From Candidatus Bathyarchaeota archaeon (GTDB lineage Archaea > Thermoproteota > Bathyarchaeia > TCS64): 10,420 bases of DNA. Where the stretch lies: assembly GCA_003662205.1 (NCBI GenBank), contig QMXQ01000037.1, positions 1 through 10,420 of the forward strand, written 5' to 3'. Positions 1 through 6,116 of the stretch are shown here, in pieces (position 1 is the first letter of the stretch; every line of letters begins with the position of its first letter). Under the pieces are notes generated by a model, which did no database searches, was not told where the DNA came from, and saw only the letters and a list, made by a program, of their open reading frames with translations. The translations under genes were made by a program, and so were the position numbers.

Positions 1-39
1 CGTGAAGTCCCGTCTGGCCCGGTACTCCTCCAGGCTCAC
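1..39 (-). CDS. 5' end of a probable LigD-type 3'-phosphoesterase (partial)
   Basis: Reading leftward from a GTG at 39-37, the 13 codons to the window edge give MSLEEYRARRDFT. This resembles the conserved opening of the DNA ligase D 3'-phosphoesterase domain, which typically begins with a Leu-x-x-Tyr-x-x-(Lys/Arg)-Arg-Asp-Phe stretch; in archaea it also occurs as a stand-alone enzyme that trims 3' ends in DNA repair. The reverse-strand TATA-like CATATACC (67-60) lies about 25 nt ahead of the GTG, which would give a leaderless transcript divergent from the molybdopterin gene. Only 13 residues are visible and none of the catalytic His/Asp residues is in view, so the family call is a recognition of the N-terminus only. 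Confidence 0.5.
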   Translation of the reverse strand, partial: MSLEEYRARRDFT

Positions 40-40
40 G

Positions 41-67
41 GTTTATGGTTGATGAAGGCGGTATATG
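41..67. promoter_or_regulatory. divergent promoter region
   Basis: Two TATA-like elements sit here. GTTTATGG (41-48, plus) would place a start site near 70-72 for the molybdopterin gene. CATATACC (67-60, minus) would place one near 39 for the leftward gene. This is inferred from spacing only. Confidence 0.3.
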
Positions 68-124
68 CCTCTTTCGCGGCGCCATCTTTATTGCCCAGAG
101 GGGCGCGGGGAGTTACTGAGAGCC

Positions 125-748
125 TTGTCCCGAGGGAAGACGAGCCGCAGGCTGCCGCCGGGGCAGAAGCCCATCGAGGCGATCCTCCGCTGGGGCATCG
201 ATCACCCGGGCATCACAGAGGAGCTCCCCGAGATCAGCAGGGAGGAGTGGAGGCTGACGGTGGACGGCGAGGTGGAGAACCCCTTCACCCTCGACTGGGA
301 GGCGTTCATGGAGCTGCCGCAGACGGAGTCGGTCAGCGACTTCCACTGCGTCGAGGGGTGGAGCGTCCTCGACTGCCGGTGGCGGGGCGTCCCCTTCAGG
401 GCGCTTGTGGAGAGGGCGCGGCCAAAGCCATCGGCCAGATACGCCTGGTTCGAGTGCGCCGACGGATACACCACCTCCCTCCCCCTGGAGGAGCTGACGG
501 GGGACGACGTGATCCTGGCCCACGGGCTGAACGGCGAGGACCTGCCCGGGCCGCTGGGCGGCCCCGTGAGGCTGGTGGTGCCGAGCAAGTACGCGTACAA
601 GAGCCCCATGTGGCTGACCCGGATCGCCTTCACGGCGGAGAGGCGCCTCGGCTACTGGGAGTCGGGCATCTACAGCGACACCGCCGACGTCTGGAAGAAC
701 GACAGATACAGAAGGCGACGCTCCGCGCTCGCGCCCCGTCAGCGTTAA
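125..748 (+). CDS. sulfite oxidase-fold molybdopterin-dependent oxidoreductase
   Basis: The product (207 aa from TTG 125) matches the oxidoreductase molybdopterin-binding domain (SUOX/YedY/MsrP fold). The N-terminal RRLPPGQ is typical of prokaryotic members. DFHCVEGWS follows, whose Cys75 (codon 347-349) is the expected thiolate ligand of molybdenum, then DCRWRGVPF and a C-terminal SPMWLTRI/GYWESGIYSDTADVW segment. No Tat or Sec signal, haem domain or dimerisation domain is seen, so it is probably a small cytosolic single-domain form; electron partner and substrate are unknown. An upstream in-frame ATG at 65 would add 20 residues, but it lies before the start site implied by the TATA-like element at 41-48 and the extra residues look unconserved. 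The GGGGAG at 107-112 is a somewhat distant ribosome site. It is followed after 36 nt by the amidohydrolase gene, so the two are probably co-transcribed. Confidence 0.8.
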   Translation: MSRGKTSRRLPPGQKPIEAILRWGIDHPGITEELPEISREEWRLTVDGEVENPFTLDWEAFMELPQTESVSDFHCVEGWSVLDCRWRGVPFRALVERARPKPSARYAWFECADGYTTSLPLEELTGDDVILAHGLNGEDLPGPLGGPVRLVVPSKYAYKSPMWLTRIAFTAERRLGYWESGIYSDTADVWKNDRYRRRRSALAPRQR

Positions 749-784
749 ATGGGGAGAGGGCGCCTATTTCCTCGGAGATTCTGG

Positions 785-2560
785 ATGGATGAGTTCGACG
801 TTCTGATAGAGAACGCCACGATCGTCGAAGGGACAGGCAGAGAGGCCTACAAGGGCTCCATCGGAGTCGTGGGAGACAAGGTGGCGGCCCTTGGCGACGT
901 GAAGGGCGACGCCAAGAAGGTCGTGGACGCCGAGGGGCTGACGGCGCTCCCCGGCTTCGTGGACGCCCACAGCCACGCCGACTGGACGCTGCTCTGGTAC
1001 CCGAAGTGCCAGAGCTACGTGATGCAGGGGGTGACCACCTTCGTCGGCGGCCAGTGCGGCGGCAGCCCGGCCCCCCTCGGCGAGCACGTCAGGGTGCCAT
1101 GGCTGCTGATGGACCGGCTGGTGGAGCTGGACCCCTACAAGTTCTACCCCAACAAGCCCTACTACCCCCTGGACCAGGTGAACGAGTGGATGAAGGAGCT
1201 GTTCGGCTGGACCCTCGACTGGGAGACCATGGCGGGCTTCTTCAAGAAGGTCGAGGAGGTCGGGATATCGATGAACTACGCGCCCCTGGTGGGCCACGGC
1301 ACCATCCGCACCAAGGTGATGGGCCTCGACTACAAGCGCCACGCCAAGGACGAGGAGCTGAAGCAGATGAGGGAGCTCATCGCCGAGGCCATGGACGAGG
1401 GCTGCATCGGCATGAGCGCCGGCCTCGACTACGACCCCGACGTCTTCGCCGCCCACGAGGAGATCATCGACGGCGTCAAGGTGCTCAAGAGGTACAACGG
1501 CATCTACTGCCCCCACTGGAGGCGCACCGGCCGCAGGCGGGGCATCGCCGCCGGCCACATCCCCAACGAGAAGATCACCGCCCTCATGGAGTGCATCGAC
1601 GTCCACAAGAAGACCGGCGTCCGCCTCCACTTCGCCCACCTCTCCACCGGCTGGCAGATCTACCCGCCGCCGCCGGATGAGCTGGAGGCGGCCAACCTCA
1701 AGGTCACCATCGACATGATCACCCGGGAGAAGAAGGACGAGCTGGACATCACATGGGACGCCATCCCCCAGCTGACCCGGGGAGGCTTCGCCGTCATGCC
1801 CTACCTCTGCAGCCTCTTGGCGCCCTGGCTCCGGGAGCTGGGCGGCCGGGAGGCCCTCGGCAGGTGGCTGAAGGTGAAGGACTTCCGGGAGGAGGTGAAG
1901 GACGCCATCCGCCGGGGCAAGTGGTTCATCAGGGTCCTCTACAACCCGAACACCAACCCCCGGTGGGCGGAGAACATCTTCGTCGTGAAGAGCAAGGTCC
2001 CCGGGATCGACGGGAAGTCCATCGCCGAGATCGCGAAGGAGCGGGGCACCGACCCGTGGGACACCTGGTTCGACATCATCGCCGAGGACCCCGACGCCCG
2101 AGGCGTCACCTCCCAGCTCACCCCGAAGCCCTGCTACGACCAGTACTACACCCACCCCGCCGGCATGGTCGGCCTCGACACCTCCGTCGTTGATGACAAG
2201 TTCCAGGCCAAGAACCCGCCCTACAGCATCCCGGGCATCAACACCTTCAGCGCCTACCCCCTCTTCTACATCAAGTACGTCCGCGACGGCAGTCTCTTCA
2301 CCCTTGAGGAGGCGGTGCAGAAGACGGCGACCATGCCCGCCAAGGTCCACAACCTGGAGGGCCGCGGCGTCCTCACCGAGGGCAGCTACGCCGACATCGT
2401 CCTCATGGACCTGCCCGGCCTAAAGGTCCTCGGCGACGAGCTGGAGCCCAGACGGTACCCGAAGGGCATCGAATACGTCTTCGTCAACGGCACCGCCGTC
2501 GTGGAGAAGGGCAAGCACACCGGCGCCACGCCCGGAAGGGTGCTGAAGCGGACGGGCTGA
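785..2560 (+). CDS. N-acyl-D-amino-acid deacylase family amidohydrolase
   Basis: This is a 591-aa amidohydrolase-superfamily protein of the D-aminoacylase type, predicted to hydrolyse N-acyl-D-amino acids or a related amide/imide. The N-terminal beta-sandwich (about 1-55) leads into the metal-dependent barrel. Visible elements are DAHSH (His62, His64), GQCGGSPAPL with Cys91 at the place of the D-aminoacylase metal-bridging Cys, GHGTIR, CPHWRR (His244), RLHFAHLS (His282, His285) and MVGLDTS with Asp465 as the candidate catalytic Asp. The C-terminus has the usual LTLEEAV-like, PA...L..RG and G.YADIVLMD closing motifs. It is longer than the roughly 480-530 aa of many family members; extra sequence lies around 105-150. 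ATG 785 is chosen because GGAGAT at 774-779 sits 5 nt upstream; the in-frame ATG 749 lacks such a site. The substrate cannot be named from sequence. Confidence 0.85.
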   Translation: MDEFDVLIENATIVEGTGREAYKGSIGVVGDKVAALGDVKGDAKKVVDAEGLTALPGFVDAHSHADWTLLWYPKCQSYVMQGVTTFVGGQCGGSPAPLGEHVRVPWLLMDRLVELDPYKFYPNKPYYPLDQVNEWMKELFGWTLDWETMAGFFKKVEEVGISMNYAPLVGHGTIRTKVMGLDYKRHAKDEELKQMRELIAEAMDEGCIGMSAGLDYDPDVFAAHEEIIDGVKVLKRYNGIYCPHWRRTGRRRGIAAGHIPNEKITALMECIDVHKKTGVRLHFAHLSTGWQIYPPPPDELEAANLKVTIDMITREKKDELDITWDAIPQLTRGGFAVMPYLCSLLAPWLRELGGREALGRWLKVKDFREEVKDAIRRGKWFIRVLYNPNTNPRWAENIFVVKSKVPGIDGKSIAEIAKERGTDPWDTWFDIIAEDPDARGVTSQLTPKPCYDQYYTHPAGMVGLDTSVVDDKFQAKNPPYSIPGINTFSAYPLFYIKYVRDGSLFTLEEAVQKTATMPAKVHNLEGRGVLTEGSYADIVLMDLPGLKVLGDELEPRRYPKGIEYVFVNGTAVVEKGKHTGATPGRVLKRTG

Positions 2561-2583
2561 CCCCTCTCCCGAACCCACCACCG

Positions 2584-2601
2584 CCCTTTTTCCCCTTTTT
2601 T
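2584..2601 (+). terminator. T-tract terminator
   Basis: Two thymine runs (2587-2591, T5; 2596-2601, T6) separated by CCCC begin 26 nt after the amidohydrolase stop. Archaeal RNA polymerase terminates at such T tracts without needing a hairpin, so this probably ends the 125-2560 transcript. Confidence 0.6.
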
Positions 2602-2612
2602 CAGGTCGGACT

Positions 2613-2649
2613 CATCAGCCGATAAACTATTACATTTACGCTGCTGATG
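2613..2649 (+). promoter_or_regulatory. promoter of the CPBP protease gene within an inverted repeat
   Basis: An AT-rich core, GATAAACTATTACATTTA (2621-2638), is the likely TATA region. It is flanked by perfect 7-base inverted arms CATCAGC (2613-2619) and GCTGATG (2643-2649). The leader to ATG 2705 would be about 55 nt. Whether the repeat binds a regulator is unknown. Confidence 0.35.
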
Positions 2650-2704
2650 TGCAGGTTGATGAGCCCTTGATCGATCATCTCAAGCCCATGAAGGAAGGGG
2701 GAGG

Positions 2705-3301
2705 ATGACCGCCGGGTCTGAAGGACGAACCCGATCCGTCCTCGCGCTTCTGGTGTTCATTGCCCTATGGCTCAACGGGACGTTCTATCCGCTGATCCTC
2801 CTGCCCCTCCTCTTCATTAAGCTCCGCGGGGAGCGTCTATCCCGGATCGGGCTGACCGCAGACCGCCTGGGCCTCTCCCTGGCGCTCGGGGTCGGCGCGG
2901 GGCTGCTCGTGGAGGCCGCCTTCTACCCCGTCTTCCTCCACTACTTGGGCCGGAGGCCGGTCGCGCCCCTCGGGATCGGCGTGATCCTGATAGACGTCAT
3001 CTGGTCCCCCCTGTACGAGGAGGTCTCCTACCGGGGCTTCTTCCTCGGCGTCTTCGCCCGGCGGGACCGCCCCCTTTCCCGCTTCAACCTCGCCCTGAAC
3101 CTCGCGCAGTCCCTCCTCTTCGTCTCCGTCCATCATCACCACGTCTCGGCGGGGCTCCCCCTCCTCCTGATCCCGGTCTTCCTCCTCGCCCTCCTGAACG
3201 GGCTGGTGTTCCTCAGGTCGAGGAACGTCGCCGGATGCGTGCTCGGCCACGCCATCACAAACGGCCTGGCGCTTCTGCTCCAAAACTTGGCCGCAGCTTA
3301 G
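2705..3301 (+). CDS. CPBP family intramembrane metalloprotease
   Basis: A 198-aa hydrophobic protein with about six membrane segments and the three signature motifs of the CPBP (Rce1/Abi, CAAX-processing-like) family: EExxxR at Glu105-Glu106...Arg110 in YEEVSYRGFF, FxxxH at Phe139-His143, and HxxxN at His182-Asn186 in GHAITNG. These residues form the intramembrane glutamate-dependent catalytic or metal site in characterised members. Prokaryotic substrates are mostly unknown; suggested roles include peptide processing and immunity to bacteriocins. FxxxH is followed by three more His residues (143-146), which is unusual and may extend the metal site. The start is ATG 2705 with purine-rich GGAAGGGGG at 2693-2701. 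It is transcribed alone and converges on the next gene with 48 nt between stops. Confidence 0.85.
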   Translation: MTAGSEGRTRSVLALLVFIALWLNGTFYPLILLPLLFIKLRGERLSRIGLTADRLGLSLALGVGAGLLVEAAFYPVFLHYLGRRPVAPLGIGVILIDVIWSPLYEEVSYRGFFLGVFARRDRPLSRFNLALNLAQSLLFVSVHHHHVSAGLPLLLIPVFLLALLNGLVFLRSRNVAGCVLGHAITNGLALLLQNLAAA

Positions 3302-3349
3302 GGCGTCTCCCGTGGCCACGTAGGAAATAGGGAGGAGATGGGCGTCGGG

Positions 3350-4237
3350 TCACCGCTTTTCGGGGAGAAGGGGCCTCGCGTTCTCTCCGAGGATGGCCGC
3401 GAGCCGGTCCTCGGGTATCCGCAGGTCCGGGTGGGCGGCGTACCTGTTCACCGACATCAGTAGCTCGACGTAGGGTTTCTGGCGGACGCCGGGGTAGTCT
3501 GTGCCGAAGACGATGCGGCCGAGGACGCCGAGGTTGAGGGCGACGAGGAGGTCCCGCCAGAGGAGGTACCGGTAGCTGGGGTGGTTGATGTCGCCGTAGG
3601 GCCAGCTCAGGTCGCACCAGACGTTCCTGTGCTTCCGCGCCACGTAGAGGGTCTCCTCGACCCGCGGATACCCCAGATGCGCCAGCACGATGCGGAGCCG
3701 GGGGAAGCAGCTCGCGACGACATCGATCTGCTCCGGGTCCGTATGCCTGAGCAGGTCGTGGGGCTCCGGCATCCCCGCCTGATGGAAGAGCACGGGCATG
3801 TCGATGCCGACGGCGGCCTCGTAGACCCTGAACGCCCTGGGGTCGTCTGCCCGGTACCCGTCGACGGTCGGGTAGAGCTTGAGGCCGAAGAGGCCGAGCT
3901 CATGCCTCTGCCTCAGGACACTCTCGGGCGCGTCCCGCCGAAGGGGGTTTACGTAGCCGAAGCCGATGAACCGGTCCGGCGCCTGACTGACGAAGGTGGA
4001 GACCATCTCGGGCGTCGTCCTCGAATCTGAGAGGACCACCGCCATGTCGAACCCCGCCGCGTCGAGGTCGGCGAGGAACTCCTCCCTCGACACTGAGACC
4101 ACCGTCGGGTGCTCCGGGTCGGCGTACTCCATCATCGATATGTGGCAGTGGTAGTCCACCCTCAAGGCCGAGCCCGACGGACGCCTACCCTCCCTCTCGT
4201 CTTCAACCTCTCTCCGTTTTTCATTGGAAGAAGCCAA
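3350..4237 (-). CDS. amidohydrolase_2 family metal-dependent hydrolase
   Basis: A 295-aa TIM-barrel hydrolase of the amidohydrolase_2 group, which includes decarboxylases and lactonases of aromatic or ring substrates. Motifs in order are DYHCH (His30, His32), GLKLYPT (Lys120), LFHQAG (His152), LAHLG (His187) and FGTDYPG (Asp247), which together give the expected metal and catalytic residues. The specific reaction cannot be deduced. The first 24 residues from TTG 4237 are charged and low in complexity (NEKRREVEDEREGRR), and homologous proteins usually begin just before the DYHCH strand. A later start at TTG 4165 or GTG 4159 is therefore possible, but neither has a clear ribosome site. The gene is divergent from the M24 gene and convergent with the CPBP gene, so probably monocistronic. 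Confidence 0.8.
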   Translation of the reverse strand: MASSNEKRREVEDEREGRRPSGSALRVDYHCHISMMEYADPEHPTVVSVSREEFLADLDAAGFDMAVVLSDSRTTPEMVSTFVSQAPDRFIGFGYVNPLRRDAPESVLRQRHELGLFGLKLYPTVDGYRADDPRAFRVYEAAVGIDMPVLFHQAGMPEPHDLLRHTDPEQIDVVASCFPRLRIVLAHLGYPRVEETLYVARKHRNVWCDLSWPYGDINHPSYRYLLWRDLLVALNLGVLGRIVFGTDYPGVRQKPYVELLMSVNRYAAHPDLRIPEDRLAAILGENARPLLPEKR

Positions 4238-4268
4238 TCTGGAACCCGTATAACACAGGGCGCAGCCG

Positions 4269-4279
4269 TTAAAAGCGTT
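4269..4279 (-). promoter_or_regulatory. TATA-like element for the amidohydrolase_2 gene
   Basis: On the minus strand this reads GCTTTTAACGG, about 35-40 nt ahead of TTG 4237. It implies a leader of roughly 10 nt. A weaker alternative, TTATACG, lies around 4246-4252. Confidence 0.3.
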
Positions 4280-4350
4280 TTGAGGTGCAGACCCCCGTAA
4301 ACGGGAGCAAAGAGGACCGTGCCGAAGGTTTGACTATAACCATCAGGGGA

Positions 4351-4366
4351 CCTCCCTTGAGGGAGG
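4351..4366. repeat. short inverted repeat in the divergent intergenic region
   Basis: CCTCCCTTGAGGGAGG folds into a 6-7 bp GC-rich stem with a 2-4 nt loop. It lies about 40 nt upstream of the M24 TATA-like element, in the 206-nt region between divergent genes (4238-4443). A second small hairpin, CCCGT-AA-ACGGG, lies at 4294-4305. No RNA gene is recognisable in this interval. Confidence 0.4.
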
Positions 4367-4405
4367 GCAGTCACCCACCTCCCTGCCTCCCCCGCGTCCA
4401 ATCGT

Positions 4406-4415
4406 CTTAAAAATA
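4406..4415 (+). promoter_or_regulatory. TATA box of the M24-fold gene
   Basis: CTTAAAAATA is centred about 33 nt before ATG 4444. A start site near 4437 would give an almost leaderless mRNA, which agrees with the absence of a clear ribosome site before the ATG. Confidence 0.5.
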
Positions 4416-4443
4416 GAACGCATAGATTCTACACCGTTCAGAG

Positions 4444-5625
4444 ATGCCGCTAAACAGGGAGCGAGCCTACCAGATCATGGCGGACCGAGGCGCAGATGTC
4501 CTCATCGCCTCATCCCCCGAGAACGTCTATTACCTCTCCGACTACTGGAGCCTGGGGCAGGAGCTCCGCTGCGGCACCCAGGCGTTCGCCCTCCTGCCCG
4601 CGGACGGCGACCCGGCCGTCGTCGCGCCCCTGGATGAGGCGGACCTCATCGTCGACAGTGAGACATGGATGGGCGATGTGCGCTTCTACGGCGCCCACAG
4701 CGTTGAGATCGCGCAGTCCGACGAGGTTCCGGAGCAGACCCAGAGGCTCATCAACCTCTACAAGACCGCGGTGCCCGAGGTTGACGCCGTCTCGGCTCTC
4801 GTGAAGGCATTGGAGGACCGGGGGCTGGCCGGAGGCGTTCTCGCTCTCGACACCTCCGGCGTCCCGGCGAGGCTGTTCGAGATGATCCGGCGGAGGCTGC
4901 CCGACGCGAAAGTCGTCGAGGGGGCAGACCTGCTGCGGGAGATCAGGCTCGTCAAGACCGAGGAGGAGGTTGAGCGGATCAGGCGGGCGACGGAGATCAC
5001 GGAGAAGTCGATGGAGGACGCCCTGGAGATCGTCCGGTCCCGGATCATGGAGGTGGACCTCGCGGGGATGTTCGGGTACTCCGTGGCCTACGACGGCGGC
5101 CGGGTGACCCAGAGCCTCATCGGGTTCCGGGAGAGGAGCGCCTTCCCCCACCCCATCCCCTCCGTCTCCGAGGCCCGCCGCGGCGACGTGATACGGATGA
5201 CCCTCGGCTGCACCTGGCTCCACTACCACTCCAACATCTCCAGGACCGCCGTCATAGGTCGGCCACGCCCACCCCTGGCGAAGAGGGGGGAGGCCGTCCT
5301 GAGCGCCCAGGACGCGGCCCTCGACTCCGTGAGGCCGGGGGCCCGGGTCTCCGAGGTCTACGCCGCCGCGGCGAAGGAGCTTGAGGCGGCGGGGCTGAAA
5401 CCTCTCAGCCTTTCCTTCGGTCACGGCGTCGGCGTCGAGTGCAACGAGCAGCCCTGGATCGAGAAGGAGAGCGAGCGGGAGCTGGTGGAGGGGATGGTCA
5501 TCAACATCGACGTCCCCTACCTTGAGCTGGGCTGGGGCGGCGTCCAGATCGAGGACACGGTCCTCGTGACCGCGGACGGCTTCGAACTCCTAACCCGGAC
5601 CGACCGCGCCCTATACCTACTGTAA
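4444..5625 (+). CDS. M24-fold (prolidase/creatinase-like) protein with altered metal site
   Basis: A 393-aa protein with the creatinase/prolidase N-terminal domain (about 1-150) and a C-terminal pita-bread M24 domain (about 160-390). The usual M24B enzymes (Xaa-Pro dipeptidase/aminopeptidase) bind two metals with Asp, Asp, His, Glu, Glu. At the corresponding sites this protein has Thr253 (RMTLG), Asn264 (HSNISRT), His327 (GHGVG), Asp356 (INIDVP) and Glu370 (QIEDT). Spacings of 11 between the first pair, 29 from His to Asp and 14 to the Glu match archaeal prolidase, so the alignment is firm. His236 in FPHPIPS occupies the place of the substrate-binding/catalytic His. Loss of both Asp ligands is also seen in creatinase, a metal-independent C-N hydrolase of this fold. 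A metal-free hydrolase is therefore more likely than a prolidase; substrate unknown. It is monocistronic and near-leaderless. Confidence 0.85.
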   Translation: MPLNRERAYQIMADRGADVLIASSPENVYYLSDYWSLGQELRCGTQAFALLPADGDPAVVAPLDEADLIVDSETWMGDVRFYGAHSVEIAQSDEVPEQTQRLINLYKTAVPEVDAVSALVKALEDRGLAGGVLALDTSGVPARLFEMIRRRLPDAKVVEGADLLREIRLVKTEEEVERIRRATEITEKSMEDALEIVRSRIMEVDLAGMFGYSVAYDGGRVTQSLIGFRERSAFPHPIPSVSEARRGDVIRMTLGCTWLHYHSNISRTAVIGRPRPPLAKRGEAVLSAQDAALDSVRPGARVSEVYAAAAKELEAAGLKPLSLSFGHGVGVECNEQPWIEKESERELVEGMVINIDVPYLELGWGGVQIEDTVLVTADGFELLTRTDRALYLL

Positions 5626-5689
5626 TTCGGGCGACATAATTTCCATCGTCGTATAAGTGGTTTGGCCGACGGGGGTCGCTCTGACGCGC

Positions 5690-5908
5690 TCAGGCGCCCG
5701 CGTCGACCGGCATGTAGCGTCGAACGTTGTCCTGATCCTTGAACGACTTGATCTGCCCCTTCTCGAAGAGGGATCTGAGGATTCTGAAGGCCCTCTTCTC
5801 CTTGAGGCCCATCTTCTTCGCGAGCTCCTTCAGGGTGAGGGGCTGCTCGGCGAGGAGTTGGAGCGCCTGCTTTCTCAGCTTCGCGGACACGGCCGTCCCT
5901 CCGCTCAA
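5690..5908 (-). CDS. small winged-helix DNA-binding protein
   Basis: A 72-aa basic protein that reads as a single winged helix-turn-helix domain. Helix 1 is KLRKQALQLLAEQ; LTLKELAKKMGLKEKRAFRILRSLFEKG is the helix-turn-helix with its recognition helix; QIKSFKDQDNVRRYMPV is the wing. No ligand or dimerisation domain is present. TTG 5908 is preceded by GGGGAGAT (5919-5912) and fits a start site about 27 nt from the TATA element at 5953-5970. A GTG at 5890 with GGAGGG just upstream is an alternative that would remove six residues. It is probably a local transcription regulator. A palindrome centred on its own promoter suggests autoregulation. It lies divergent from the MFS transporter, an obvious candidate target. 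Confidence 0.7.
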   Translation of the reverse strand: MSGGTAVSAKLRKQALQLLAEQPLTLKELAKKMGLKEKRAFRILRSLFEKGQIKSFKDQDNVRRYMPVDAGA

Positions 5909-5952
5909 CTATCTCCCCAAGAGGCTAAATAATTTGGCGGCGCCTCCTCGGG

Positions 5953-5970
5953 CGGCTTGTATATAAGCCG
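5953..5970 (-). promoter_or_regulatory. TATA box inside an 18-bp palindrome, probable operator
   Basis: CGGCTTGTATATAAGCCG is symmetrical at 8 of 9 base pairs. On the minus strand its core reads CTTATATAC, a good archaeal TATA box, 45-55 nt ahead of TTG 5908. A dimeric regulator bound here would occlude the TATA-binding protein. Confidence 0.5.
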
Positions 5971-6061
5971 GTTCGCCCGGAGGGACGCGGGAGCGGCTTT
6001 CAGGTTCATGTTCTTGGCAAGCCTCGCGCCTTGCCGCGCGCCTCTTTGCGAGGGTTAGATT

Positions 6062-6098
6062 AAGGATATATAGGGGAAGGGCTCCCCAAATAGGGAGC
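6062..6098 (+). promoter_or_regulatory. promoter of the MFS gene with inverted repeat at the start site
   Basis: GGATATATAGG (6064-6074) is a strong TATA box and predicts a start near 6095. The perfect inverted repeat GCTCCC-N6-GGGAGC (6081-6086 and 6093-6098) covers that site and could be an operator or a short leader hairpin. Confidence 0.5.
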
Positions 6099-6116
6099 AT
6101 AGGGGCTGACGACACC

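Noticed and set aside
764..2350. 528-aa minus-strand open frame antisense to the amidohydrolase
   Set aside because: It is a mirror frame of a real gene caused by high GC and codon bias; its Val/Gly/Leu/Asp-rich sequence shows no domain.
4162..4401. 79-aa minus-strand open frame across the amidohydrolase_2 upstream region
   Set aside because: It overlaps the start of a well-supported gene in another frame and the divergent promoters, and its sequence resembles no family.
5980..6060. Possible small RNA downstream of the plus-oriented TATATAA at 5960-5966
   Set aside because: Short complementary stretches exist (for example GGCAAG/CTTGCC), but no known RNA family, T-tract end or conserved structure is visible, and the TATA fits the minus-strand gene better.
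5909..6115. 68-aa open frame on the minus strand upstream of the winged-helix gene
   Set aside because: It covers two promoters and two inverted repeats, has no recognisable domain and looks like a chance frame in GC-rich intergenic DNA.
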